A stretch of 64,000 nucleotides of DNA from positions 62,001 to 126,000 of the forward strand of contig NZ_JAKFWS010000031.1 in assembly GCF_021731785.1 (NCBI RefSeq), given 5' to 3'. This stretch comes from Methylocystis sp. (GTDB lineage Bacteria; Pseudomonadota; Alphaproteobacteria; Rhizobiales; Beijerinckiaceae). A program made the position numbers and the translations under genes. The notes beneath the pieces are model-generated. The model searched no databases, was not told where the DNA came from, and saw nothing but the letters and a program-made list of their open reading frames with translations. This document shows, piece after piece, positions 34,401 through 41,553 of this stretch (position 1 is its first letter; the number at the start of each line of letters is the position of its first letter).

Positions 34401-34501
34401 TCGACGAACTGACCGCCGAATTGGCGGACGCCCATGGCATCGGCGCCAAGCTTCGTTACGGGGACGCGCGCAACGAGCATCTGGAGATCGCCGCGCAATA
34501 G
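31448..34501 (+). CDS. traU: TraU/DotO (IcmB) VirB4-like ATPase
   Basis: 1017 aa from GTG 31448, seven bases after GGAGG; DotO is about 1009 aa. N-terminal half: CagE/VirB4-like region (LASFCDIETSHANALVTKQG, WGTTM-like segments). C-terminal half: P-loop ATPase with Walker A APPGSGKSVLAN (about residue 482), Walker B region RVIVMDLAEVAP (about 734) and FQETYESVKRLDYDEW. It is the large cytoplasmic ATPase energising assembly and transfer. Two unrelated long antisense frames across it are ignored. Confidence 0.95.
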   Translation: MLNLISRGLAAVSLMVKQPLASFCDIETSHANALVTKQGDYLSFIRLGGMRRMSTRADIERLANAMRIDISGTLENRGHAIVGWYASDPDLAAVEIERVNMGACREVAREIGLDLHDILDERKKLWTGTMRWEAAYFVLWTRAGALTKEERKQMKEEQAALAKKCDKIGDAQKFFLRSEVMAARHAGFVSRVLSSLKGLDVAATEISAHDGVIVAREAMYRETVGSSWRPIFVGDGFRPRWPDEGDKRPPLELLMWPPLRDHFFDSDAVVLDGQRVELGLFDYGAVDMTLGPEDPRPFVELSSRLGQDRIPWRVSFVIEGGGNSDMQLKRVGAKFLWMFPGNKDVTRAFEFLDHEREANNHIAVRLRASFATWAPFGEVGKLRLRLSTLKQRLEAWGNCRATTAIGDPLEGVMSSVPGLALTSTAPPSVALVGDVFTMLPWGRTASPWERGSILFRQPNGAMWPYDPSGGSKRPAVTDIFVAPPGSGKSVLANTINLGLCLSPAALGARGAKLPLIGKLDIGDSAEGFVLLVQEALGPSRRHEAIFTRMQFAPGFEFNVFDLQVGCEYPLPLEKAFLQNFLALITLPPDQSTPFEGMNQMIGIVIDEAYRLCTDVPGASPKRYRRDVEPAVDAAIEKYRIDLHHEEPHWRDVVTALCNVREYRLAEIAQRHAVPLLQDLIGAVRTDQVKDMFGKLTISLTAEQASDLFERYIYDVIRKFPTLNSPTKLDFGPARVIVMDLAEVAPSGSAAANRQTEMMYMLGRHIIARNFFLKPDYLPLVPEHVRGHHQVRFQETYESVKRLDYDEWHRTQGSPQVRAQAELDVREGRKHNTQLGFASQRLSDMGDGIVAQSTGRFVLRAGDDTEAEDIIERFHLSDASADVVRFRLHGPGAAGAPFLAVLQADNAKYEQMLVNTLGPIELWALSTTPGDRALRNRLYDRIGFREALRRLAKIFPGGSAEKEIEERKAKRLRRGELDARAESGVVDELTAELADAHGIGAKLRYGDARNEHLEIAAQ

Positions 34502-34562
34502 GCTGTCCGGCGTCGGGTTGGAATGGCAAAAAGATTTCGGTTTCGCCGCATGAGAGCTTTGT

Positions 34563-34572
34563 CATTCGCGCG
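34563..34572 (+). promoter_or_regulatory. Recurring motif CATTCGCGCG after traU
   Basis: Coding strand, 57 bp before the possible small gene at 34629 and about 300 bp before traH. Confidence 0.3.
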
Positions 34573-34628
34573 CTTCAGACGGACGATCGGCATCGTGAAA
34601 GATCGACTTGACGATGGGAGAAATGTTC

Positions 34629-34853
34629 ATGGCCAGCGTGCGCATTCAGATTCGTCCAAACAGCGTGGTTCTTTTCGGCGCGGCGTCGCGCTGTGTTTCA
34701 CGGCTCGAACGCAGCAATTCTCGCGCGCCGGCGGAGGACGGCGTGGGTTCGGCCGCTGAGGACGCGGAGATCTGGCGCCTGCACCGCATGAAGAACCGTC
34801 GATTTGTCCCATCGGGTTTGGTTCGGCGTTCGCGCAGACGGCGGCTAGCGTGA
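34629..34853 (+). CDS. Possible small basic protein
   Basis: 74 aa from ATG 34629 with GGGAGA upstream (MASVRIQIRPNSVVLFGAAS). Arg-rich, no family. It fills most of a 378-bp gap between traU and traH that otherwise holds nothing recognisable; the recurring motif sits 57 bp before it, which mildly supports it. Could be chance. Confidence 0.3.
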   Translation: MASVRIQIRPNSVVLFGAASRCVSRLERSNSRAPAEDGVGSAAEDAEIWRLHRMKNRRFVPSGLVRRSRRRRLA

Positions 34854-34879
34854 TCGCCCGAACAATCGGAGCAAAGCAC

Positions 34880-35338
34880 ATGCGAGGCGATCGACGTCTT
34901 ATCTTGTCAGGTTTGTTGGTCTCGCTCGCGGGCTGCGCGCATGAAGTGCCAACGACGGTCGACGTGGCGGGCATGCCAAATGCGGAGATCGCTATGCGGC
35001 GGAGCATGGCGCATGTCGACAAGGAGATGAGCGCACTTGGTCGTCTGCAGCCATCGCGGCGTGGCGGGCCGGCTGTGGTCCCGGCGGAGCTCGACAAAGT
35101 AGTCGCCTTCGAATGGGAAGGCCCGATTGAAGGCGCGGTGGAGAAACTCGCCAAAGAGGTTGGTTACGACGTCGTGGTCGATGCTCCGTTCAACGCGCCG
35201 TCGGTGTCGATCGGCATCAGCGCGGGGCCGCAGCGCGTCTATGACATATTCCAGGCGATCGGCCACGCCGCCGGGGATCGGGCGACCGTGCAGGTCGATC
35301 CGCAACACCATCGCGTGCAGGTGATTTATCATGTCTAG
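34880..35338 (+). CDS. traH: TraH/DotD outer-membrane lipoprotein
   Basis: 152 aa from ATG 34880, which places the lipobox correctly: MRGDRRLILSGLLVSLAGC with Cys 19; CGGAG lies upstream. The mature part has IAMRRSMAHVDKEMSALGRL and a secretin N0-like domain, FEWEGPIEGAVEKLAKEVGY followed by APSVSIGISAGPQRVYDIFQ, as in DotD/TraH. DotD anchors DotH in the outer membrane together with DotC. Overlaps traI by 8 bp. Confidence 0.9.
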   Translation: MRGDRRLILSGLLVSLAGCAHEVPTTVDVAGMPNAEIAMRRSMAHVDKEMSALGRLQPSRRGGPAVVPAELDKVVAFEWEGPIEGAVEKLAKEVGYDVVVDAPFNAPSVSIGISAGPQRVYDIFQAIGHAAGDRATVQVDPQHHRVQVIYHV

Positions 35339-36326
35339 ATCACGAAAAACGAAATTTGCATCGACTGTTCTGGCGTCGACGATCATCGCGTCGATGATGT
35401 TCTACCCCGGAGGCCCGGCCTCAGCGCCCGCCTGGGCGAACGGCGGCATCGCCGTCTATCCCGTGCCTCCCGCGCCTTCGCCGGAAGATGTTGACGCCGC
35501 GGCGCATGTGCTTGGCAATCCGCTTAACAAGCCGATCACAGGCGCAGCGCACGAGCCGGCAGTGGTCGGCGGCGAGCGGCCTCCTTCTCTTGAGACCCTG
35601 CAGGCGGTGAGGGCGGGAGGAGGAGATCCCGGTCTCGGTCTCGAGCCGGGGCGGGAAGATGTGTTGCATCAAGCGGCGTTGACGTTCGGGGCGCAGGGTG
35701 GGCTGGCGGGGCGGGCGTTTGCGATCAACGAAATGCTGCGGCGTTATGAGCCGACGCTGGATGAGACCTATGATTTTCATGCGCTGGTGCTGCCGCTCGG
35801 CGGCGGGCGCACATTGATGCGGCCGCCGGTGGTCACGCATGCGCAGCTCGCGTTCGCCCTGGGCGACAACGCTCAGGTGGCGCGGGAGACCGACTGCGTC
35901 TACGGGATCACGCGCGAAGCGCAGCTTGCGTCGGCGCCGCCCAATTGGCGCGCGTATTTAGTGAGGAATTGGCGAGCGCCATCGCGCCCGCATGACGCGG
36001 TGCTGCCGCGCACCGAGCAAGAAGCCGCCTACTGGAACAAATGGGTGGCGGAGGGCTGGGCGCAGGGCGAGAAGCAGGGGGTGGAGATCTTTCTCGCCGA
36101 CCTCGGACGGCTGCAGCGGGACATCGTCGGCATGGCGCGCTATCGGGTGTTGTTGCGTCAGGGGCTCGTCGCGCATCCGAAAGTCGTTTTTCAAAACAGC
36201 ATCGTGAACGGCGGGCGCGACGAACTGCGCGCGGGCGACCGCATCGTGCGCATCACCGATCAGCCTGGCCTGCGCGCCGACGCGCGGCGGTGGGGCGCGA
36301 AGCGCCACGGGCCTTGTCCGAAATAG
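35331..36326 (+). CDS. traI: TraI/DotC outer-membrane core protein, no lipobox
   Basis: 331 aa from ATG 35331. Typical DotC blocks: ALTFGAQGGLAGRAFAINEM, DETYDFHALVLPLGGGRTLM, RPPVVTHAQLAFALGDNAQV, PRTEQEAAYWNKWVAEGWAQ and RYRVLLRQGLVAHPKV. DotC is normally a lipoprotein; here the export signal (STVLASTIIASMMFYPGGPA) seems to end at a signal-peptidase-I-type site (APAWA) and no Cys follows, so membrane anchoring by lipid looks lost. Works with DotD, DotH and DotG. Confidence 0.9.
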   Translation: MSRSRKTKFASTVLASTIIASMMFYPGGPASAPAWANGGIAVYPVPPAPSPEDVDAAAHVLGNPLNKPITGAAHEPAVVGGERPPSLETLQAVRAGGGDPGLGLEPGREDVLHQAALTFGAQGGLAGRAFAINEMLRRYEPTLDETYDFHALVLPLGGGRTLMRPPVVTHAQLAFALGDNAQVARETDCVYGITREAQLASAPPNWRAYLVRNWRAPSRPHDAVLPRTEQEAAYWNKWVAEGWAQGEKQGVEIFLADLGRLQRDIVGMARYRVLLRQGLVAHPKVVFQNSIVNGGRDELRAGDRIVRITDQPGLRADARRWGAKRHGPCPK

Positions 36327-36411
36327 ACTGATCGTTTGTGGAGAGGGGGAGGAAAGCAAAGATGCGTGTGTGTTGACGGCGCGCCGGCTTTGTTTCGTCA
36401 GGGAGCAAGCG

Positions 36412-36891
36412 ATGAAATACCGAAAGGATCTATGGTCCGATTTCGAAGACCTGATGAAGCAGGCGGGCATCGGCGATTGTCGGCTGGCGATCAACATCAC
36501 GGAGAAGCGCGTGCGCGCGCGTTGCGCGTCGTGGCCGTTGCCGCGGGTGGTGGAGCTGTCGCAAGGCGCGGTGGACGCCGGACCGAGCGTGTGGCGTCCG
36601 ACGCTCGCGCATCAAGCTGCGCGCACGCGCCAGCGTCGGCGCTGGCTCATTCCGTTCGGCGCAATGGCCATAATGCTCGTCGGCGCGGCGATGGGCGCGC
36701 CCGCGATCGGGCTTGCTTGCGCGGGGATTTGGCTGCTGGCGGTAAAGTGGCGCTACGAGCTCGACGCCGACAGATGGGCGGCCCGAGCGGTCGGCGTCGA
36801 GACGATGGCGCGAGTTCTCGAGAGATTAGGAATGGCTGGACGATGGCGCGCTGGCGCCTTGCGCCGTCGCGCGCGCCATCAATTGGGATGA
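36412..36891 (+). CDS. Degenerate M48-like membrane peptidase homologue
   Basis: 159 aa from ATG 36412 (AGGGAGC upstream). The order of elements is that of M48 zinc peptidases: VVELSQGAVDAGPSVWRPTL, then AHQAARTRQRRRW where the HExxH helix should be, two adjacent membrane segments (about 85-122), then YELDADRWAARAVG, matching the E(x)xxADxxA third-ligand helix. But HExxH reads HQAAR, so the catalytic Glu and the second His are gone. A catalytically dead relative is the best reading. It sits between dotC and dotB genes, four bases before traJ, so it is part of the operon. Confidence 0.6.
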   Translation: MKYRKDLWSDFEDLMKQAGIGDCRLAINITEKRVRARCASWPLPRVVELSQGAVDAGPSVWRPTLAHQAARTRQRRRWLIPFGAMAIMLVGAAMGAPAIGLACAGIWLLAVKWRYELDADRWAARAVGVETMARVLERLGMAGRWRAGALRRRARHQLG

Positions 36892-36895
36892 AACC

Positions 36896-38053
36896 ATGCT
36901 CAATGTCGTAAAGACGGATGCAGCCGCTGGGAGAGAATGGGAGGGGCCGGGCCTGTGTTGGGTTGCGGACCCGCGCAAGAGCGCGCCAGGGCTGGATTCG
37001 CTTTTGACGTGGGCCTATCGGGCGGGGGCGTCACGCATTTCGTTTCAAACGGGGGGATCGCCTTCGATCAGGGTTTACGGCCGCAATCGCAAGGTGAACG
37101 ACGACACGCTGGACGAGGCGGAGATCGCGCAGATCGTCAATCATCTCTATGGCGCGGATGGCATGGCGCGATTGCAAGGCGGCGCGGCGCTCGACACGAC
37201 ATATGAAATCGCGGTGAGCCGCTCGGAGCGGCTGCGTTACCGGTTGAACGTCACGCCGACGCGCACGAGCCGACGCTTCGGCGCGAATGTGGTGATGCGT
37301 CCGATCCCGGATTTGCCGCCGTCGCTGGAACAGCAGCTGGTCGAGCCGGGCATCATGGAGGCGTTTCGGCCGCGCAATGGCATGGTGATCGTCTCGGGCG
37401 GGACGGGGTCCGGCAAGTCGACGCTGATCGCCGGCATGACGATCGCGAAACTGCACGACGCGAACGGTCATTACGACATTGTGGAGGGCGCCGCGCCGGT
37501 GGAGTTTTTGCTCGATCGCGTCAAGAGTCTGTGTTCGACGATCAATCAGAGCGAGATCCCGCGCGACCTGCCGACATTCGAGGAATTCATTCGCGGCTGC
37601 ATGCGGCGGGAGCCGACCGATATCATCGTCGGCGAGTGTCGCGATACGGCGACGATGAGCGCGGCCATACAGGCGGCGATTTCCGGGCACACGTTGACGA
37701 CGACGATCCATGCGAATGACGTCGCTTTGACGATGCAGCGCATTGCGAGCCTGTGTCCGTCGGCCGAGAGAGAGAATTTGATCAGCGCGGTGGCGCAGTC
37801 GTTGCGGCTGGTCATCAATCAGCGGCTGGCGCAATCGACGGACGGCAAGCGCACGGCGCTGCGCGAGTTTCTGGTGTTCGATCGCAAATTGCGCACGCGC
37901 TTTCTGGAGACGGATCCCGCGCAGTGGCCCAGCCTGACGCGACGAGCGATCGAAGAACAGGGTCAGTCATTCGCCAAATCGATCCAGAATGCGCTGATGG
38001 AAGGCCGCATCAGCGAGCAGACGGCCGCCTATGAATTGAAAGAGGAAGGCTGA
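36896..38053 (+). CDS. traJ: TraJ/DotB PilT-like ATPase
   Basis: 385 aa from ATG 36896. N-terminal PAS-like region (GASRISFQTGGSPSIRVYGR), then the secretion ATPase core: Walker A VSGGTGSGKSTLIAG (about residues 165-178), Asp box and Walker B region PTDIIVGECRDTATMSAAIQ (about 239-258), His box ISGHTLTTTIHANDV. Length and order match DotB/TraJ, a hexameric ATPase that docks onto DotO. The next gene overlaps by one base. Confidence 0.95.
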   Translation: MLNVVKTDAAAGREWEGPGLCWVADPRKSAPGLDSLLTWAYRAGASRISFQTGGSPSIRVYGRNRKVNDDTLDEAEIAQIVNHLYGADGMARLQGGAALDTTYEIAVSRSERLRYRLNVTPTRTSRRFGANVVMRPIPDLPPSLEQQLVEPGIMEAFRPRNGMVIVSGGTGSGKSTLIAGMTIAKLHDANGHYDIVEGAAPVEFLLDRVKSLCSTINQSEIPRDLPTFEEFIRGCMRREPTDIIVGECRDTATMSAAIQAAISGHTLTTTIHANDVALTMQRIASLCPSAERENLISAVAQSLRLVINQRLAQSTDGKRTALREFLVFDRKLRTRFLETDPAQWPSLTRRAIEEQGQSFAKSIQNALMEGRISEQTAAYELKEEG

Positions 38054-38301
38054 TGTGGCGAAACACCGCGTTGCCGACGCGCATCTTGTTTCTCGACGGG
38101 CGCGCATGCCTGCCGCTGCTCGTGTTCGTGGTCTATTGGAGCTGGGCGACGTTCTATATCGCGATCATGGGCATGACGTTTTTTGTCGTGGTCCGTTGGG
38201 CCGGACTGACCGTGCCGTCGGTGCTGCGGCTTGCGCGGCGGCTGTTCGTCGGCGCCGAGCGCACGGCGGTTCCCGTATGGAAGCGCAGGAGGGCGGCGTG
38301 A
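38053..38301 (+). CDS. traK: TraK/IcmT small membrane protein
   Basis: 82 aa, nearly the same length as IcmT. MWRNTALPTRILFLDGRACL with LPLLVFVVYWSWATFYIAIM and FFVVVRWAGLTVPSVLRLAR parallels IcmT (W RDSAR.PRFF..DA...FPL..FL..., RF..T.P...R.LR). Two membrane helices in hairpin. Overlaps traJ by one base and the next gene by four. Confidence 0.88.
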   Translation: MWRNTALPTRILFLDGRACLPLLVFVVYWSWATFYIAIMGMTFFVVVRWAGLTVPSVLRLARRLFVGAERTAVPVWKRRRAA

Positions 38302-38750
38302 GCCTGGATATCGGAGAGGTCGAGGGGGTTTTGGAGCGGCTGTTGCTGAAGGAGGGACGCCCGGTGTTGCTCGCGGGGGAAAGCGTTGCGCTCGATTGCG
38401 CCGTCGCGGCGGATGGATTGCTGCCATTGTTCGTGATCGCTGGCGAAGCATTGTGGCGCGAAGTCAGGGGAGAAGGCTTTTCACTTAAAACCGAACCCGA
38501 CGACGGCGCGTTGCTCGGCTACAAGCTCGCGGAGATCGGCACGGGGTCGTTTAAGGCGGTGATGCTGGCGACGATGGAGGCGATGTTTCAGGCGGCGGGG
38601 CCAAATGGGATCATCGTCGAGGATCTGGGCCGCGTGTGGATCGCGTCGACGCGGCGGGCCGAGGCGGCGCAATCGGTCGGAGATGCCGATGAAAATGCGA
38701 TGCAGGCCGGGAGCGGTTCGATGGAACGGCCCAAGGCGGAGACGATTTGA
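38298..38750 (+). CDS. IcmS-like small adaptor candidate
   Basis: 150 aa from GTG 38298 (AGGAGG six bases upstream, GTGA overlap with icmT); ATG 38277 is an alternative. The block DGLLPLFVIAGEALWREVRG followed by EPDDGALLGYKLAEIG lines up with IcmS (ETGLLPAIAKRADQL..., EAEGALLGIRVVFDE), as does the C-terminal helix with MFQAAGPNGIIVEDL. It follows icmT directly, as icmS does in Legionella. IcmS pairs with IcmW to present proteins to DotL. The C-terminal 30 residues are a non-homologous acidic tail. Similarity judged by eye. Confidence 0.6.
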   Translation: MSLDIGEVEGVLERLLLKEGRPVLLAGESVALDCAVAADGLLPLFVIAGEALWREVRGEGFSLKTEPDDGALLGYKLAEIGTGSFKAVMLATMEAMFQAAGPNGIIVEDLGRVWIASTRRAEAAQSVGDADENAMQAGSGSMERPKAETI

Positions 38751-39271
38751 TGAAGAGGATATTCGTTTGCGCGCTCGCGATCGCGGCGTTGCACAACGCC
38801 CCGACGCGGGCGGCCGACGACATGGCGCGCGGGACTTTTATCAAGGAGTGCATTGACGCGGCGGCGAGCGCTCACGCTGTTCCGCCGGCGATCTTGTTGA
38901 TCCTGCTCAACGTCGAGAACGGACGCCTCGGGGAGGTCAGTCAGAACACAAATAAGACCGTCGACATCGGTCCGATGCAAGTCAACGATAGTTGGCTGCC
39001 CAAACTCGCGGCGCATTGGCGGGCGTCGGTGGATGCGACCTACCTCGCGCTGCGCGATGAGTTTTGCGCCAATATCGAAGCGGGCGCATGGATTTTGCGC
39101 CAGGCGCTCGACGAGGCGAAGGGCGACATTTGGGAAGGCGTCGGCCTCTATCATTCACATACCGAGCGGCACAAGACGGAGTATCTGCGTAAAGTATTGC
39201 AGCACGCCGGACGATTGCAGAAGCGCGCGTCGGCCGAGTTGGTCGCCGACAATGGTGCGGTGGGGAGGTAA
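38750..39271 (+). CDS. Lytic transglycosylase (SLT family)
   Basis: 173 aa from ATG 38750 (TGATG overlap). Signal peptide MKRIFVCALAIAALHNAPTR ending at RAA. The SLT domain shows LLILLNVENGRLGEVSQNTN (catalytic Glu in VENG), DIGPMQVNDSWLP (the GxMQ-N motif) and VGLYHSHTERHKTEYLRKVL. It cleaves peptidoglycan to let the transfer apparatus assemble. TAATG overlap with trbA. Confidence 0.9.
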   Translation: MKRIFVCALAIAALHNAPTRAADDMARGTFIKECIDAAASAHAVPPAILLILLNVENGRLGEVSQNTNKTVDIGPMQVNDSWLPKLAAHWRASVDATYLALRDEFCANIEAGAWILRQALDEAKGDIWEGVGLYHSHTERHKTEYLRKVLQHAGRLQKRASAELVADNGAVGR

Positions 39272-40404
39272 TGGCGCGCTCGGCGTCCTCCCACGAAGGC
39301 GGCAGCGACGGCGCGGCGTTTCTCATGACCGTGGCGGTGTTTGTCGTCGGGATCGGATTGGGCGGTTGGTATCTCTGGGAGGAGATGCATGCCGAGATCA
39401 GCGCGATTGCGATGCAGACGTTGCACGGGCAGATGAGGCTCATTCATCTGTTCACCGACCGTTATGACGTCGCCGACGCGCAGGTTATGGCGACCGATCC
39501 GACCAAAGTGAAATTTCTTCAACTCGTCCGCCTCGCGCGCGAGGTCGGGCGCTTCTTTCTTCTGCCGTCTATCGGGCTGGTGCTGGTTCTGGCGGCGGCG
39601 TGTTTCAGCCGCGCAGGAGCGAAGCGGTTTTCCAGAGCGCTCGATCTCGAAGGATTGATACGCGAGCAGGTTAAGACGTTTCGTACGCCGGCGGCCTTCG
39701 TCGGGCGGCGTTTGGGCTTGGTCGATATCGACCACAAAGAGCCCCGGCCGGCAGATCGGGCGTTGAGCCGCGCCGAGTGGGTCGCACGTTGGGCGACGGA
39801 CAAGAACGGCGGGTTCAACGAGGGGGCGGCATGGGCCGAGCTCGCGCGCCAACTCGGCGACCCCAGACGCGAGCCTGAAGATGCCCCGCCGCATCTGCGC
39901 TGCATGCTGGCGGTTTTTTCTCTACATCGCGCGCAGCGACGGGATGAAGCGCTCGCCTATCTCGGCGATCTCTCGGAGTCCCTCATCCCCGCCGGCAAGG
40001 AAGGGCGCGGGGGCCCCGCAAAGGGGCTCGCTTTCCCGGTTGCCCTGATCGCCAAGGCCGATGACTTGCTTGGTTCGCGCGATTTCCGACAGCCGCTCGT
40101 CGACACGATGAGCATGCACGGTTTCACGACGACGGCGGCGATGAGCGTGTTGATCGCGGCGCGGCTGGAAGGGGGCGTTCTACCGCCGTCGCAATTCGGG
40201 TTTTTGAAGCTGGTCGACCGCCGGCTCTGGTATGCGCTGCATTCGTTGGGATATCCCGCCGACATGTTCAATCCGCAACTCCATCCGACGCCGCGCGTCG
40301 AGGCGCTCGGCGCGCGCGATCATTGGGCGACGGAACGGATGCTCGGCGAAGCTTTGTCTCTCCCGTCGATCGACCGCGCCCTCTCCGCGCTCCGATCGTC
40401 CTGA
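39271..40404 (+). CDS. trbA: TrbA/DotM (IcmP) coupling-complex membrane protein
   Basis: 377 aa from ATG 39271, with GGGAGG upstream. Two transmembrane segments flank an early periplasmic part (about 18-40 and 92-115, LPSIGLVLVLAAACFSR), then a large cytoplasmic domain with LEGLIREQVKTFRTPAAFVG and YALHSLGYPADMFNPQLHPT, PRVEALGARDHWATERMLGE. This matches DotM/TrbA, partner of the DotL coupling protein. Confidence 0.9.
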   Translation: MARSASSHEGGSDGAAFLMTVAVFVVGIGLGGWYLWEEMHAEISAIAMQTLHGQMRLIHLFTDRYDVADAQVMATDPTKVKFLQLVRLAREVGRFFLLPSIGLVLVLAAACFSRAGAKRFSRALDLEGLIREQVKTFRTPAAFVGRRLGLVDIDHKEPRPADRALSRAEWVARWATDKNGGFNEGAAWAELARQLGDPRREPEDAPPHLRCMLAVFSLHRAQRRDEALAYLGDLSESLIPAGKEGRGGPAKGLAFPVALIAKADDLLGSRDFRQPLVDTMSMHGFTTTAAMSVLIAARLEGGVLPPSQFGFLKLVDRRLWYALHSLGYPADMFNPQLHPTPRVEALGARDHWATERMLGEALSLPSIDRALSALRSS

Positions 40405-40640
40405 TGGCTGCGCAGGGAGTTCGCGGTCGTAACGACGGCGAGGATCGAGTTGACCGGTGGGGCGGCGGCTGCGTGATTGTCGCCCTGCGTCACAGGTTTG
40501 AGTTTTCGCATATCGGCAAATCCGTGTTCGGGGGCGTTGCGGGAGGGGCAAAGCGAGTCATGAGGGGCGATCCGAGCCGACAAATTTGGCGGAAAGGCGA
40601 TCGATGGATTTCGCGGCGGCGACGGAAATATCGAGGGATT

Positions 40641-40654
40641 TTATTCGCGCGAGG
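40641..40654 (+). promoter_or_regulatory. Recurring motif TTATTCGCGCGAGG before small membrane gene
   Basis: Coding strand, 44 bp before ATG 40696, in the 291-bp gap after trbA, which otherwise shows no gene. Confidence 0.35.
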
Positions 40655-40695
40655 CCGTTCGATCATGTGTCGCGAACGCAAGTAAGGAGGTTTTG

Positions 40696-41157
40696 ATGGA
40701 GGCGCCTTTCTCGGATGCGGCGGACGGCCGGTCGAAAATCATCGTCGAGCCGCCGCACATTCATATCGATGTGCATGTTCATCTCGATGGGGCCGTCGGC
40801 GTTGCGCCCGTAGCGGATAAGCGGGACGCCCCATCTCGCGAATTTGACCAGCCGCCAGCGGCCAGCGAGAGGTCGAAGCGGCCGTTGCTCACCAGTCTCG
40901 TGGTTGCGGCCGGCGTGCTGGCGGTCGGTTACGGCGGCTATCATGCGGGGATCGTCTCTTCGGCCCAACAAGTCTCGTCGCCCCGCCTCGCCGCCGCGGT
41001 GCGGCCGCCTAATCATCCGACGGATACGGCGCCCGCTGCGTTGCCGGAGGCGCTCGCCCGCGAGTTGCAGCAGGCGCCGCAGATCACGCCGCCGCCGGGG
41101 GCGGCGACGAAGTCCGGCGCGCCATCTGGTCCGGCATCTTTCGGACTGCACGACTAG
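40696..41157 (+). CDS. Small bitopic membrane protein with His-rich N-terminus
   Basis: 153 aa from ATG 40696, five bases after TAAGGAGG. The N-terminal cytoplasmic part has the alternating PPHIHIDVHVHLD; one membrane helix follows (about 58-82, LLTSLVVAAGVLAVGYGGYH) and a Pro/Ala-rich tail. The four His in HIHIDVHVH could bind metal. Its place between dotM and dotL suggests a small helper of the coupling complex; no family recognised. Confidence 0.65.
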   Translation: MEAPFSDAADGRSKIIVEPPHIHIDVHVHLDGAVGVAPVADKRDAPSREFDQPPAASERSKRPLLTSLVVAAGVLAVGYGGYHAGIVSSAQQVSSPRLAAAVRPPNHPTDTAPAALPEALARELQQAPQITPPPGAATKSGAPSGPASFGLHD

Positions 41158-41199
41158 CGCGGGCGAGGTCGCGATTTCAATGGACAACGGAAGGCGGCG

Positions 41200-41553
41200 A
41201 TGAGGGAAGCGCGAGATTGCGATCCGAATGTGTTGCATCCGGAAACCGAGGCGGCCGTCGAACAGTTTGCGAGCGCTTTGAAAGCGAAATTGGTTCGAGC
41301 GCAACAAAAATATGGTCATTCGACGGGTTGGAAATATGAGGATTGGCGGACAACCTGCCAATCCGAATTGACGAGACACGTCGCCAAAGGCGATCCCTTG
41401 GATGTCGCCGCTTATGCTCTGTTCTGTTGGGCGCGCGGCTGGACGACGTGCGCGCGTTCGGACGGCTCGGATTTGATGTCGTCGCCAGGCCGCATCGCGT
41501 CGGCGAACGCGATCGGCGCAGGTTCGGCGCGGCTCCTCGGAGGCGAGGCATGA
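41200..41553 (+). CDS. MazG-like / dATP-pyrophosphohydrolase-like small protein
   Basis: 117 aa from ATG 41200 (GGAAGG upstream). The pattern KYGHSTGWKYEDWRTTCQSE, then LTRHVAKGDPLDVAAYALFC, resembles the EExxE...KGDPxDVA helices of phage-type MazG and dATP/dGTP diphosphohydrolases, but the acidic metal ligands are incomplete, so enzymatic activity is uncertain. TGA overlaps trbC's ATG (ATGA), an unusual place for such a protein. Confidence 0.5.
   Translation: MREARDCDPNVLHPETEAAVEQFASALKAKLVRAQQKYGHSTGWKYEDWRTTCQSELTRHVAKGDPLDVAAYALFCWARGWTTCARSDGSDLMSSPGRIASANAIGAGSARLLGGEA

Noticed and set aside
40405-40695. Possible gene between trbA and the next gene
   Set aside because: Frames are short, Arg-rich and without start signals; only the recurring motif stands out.
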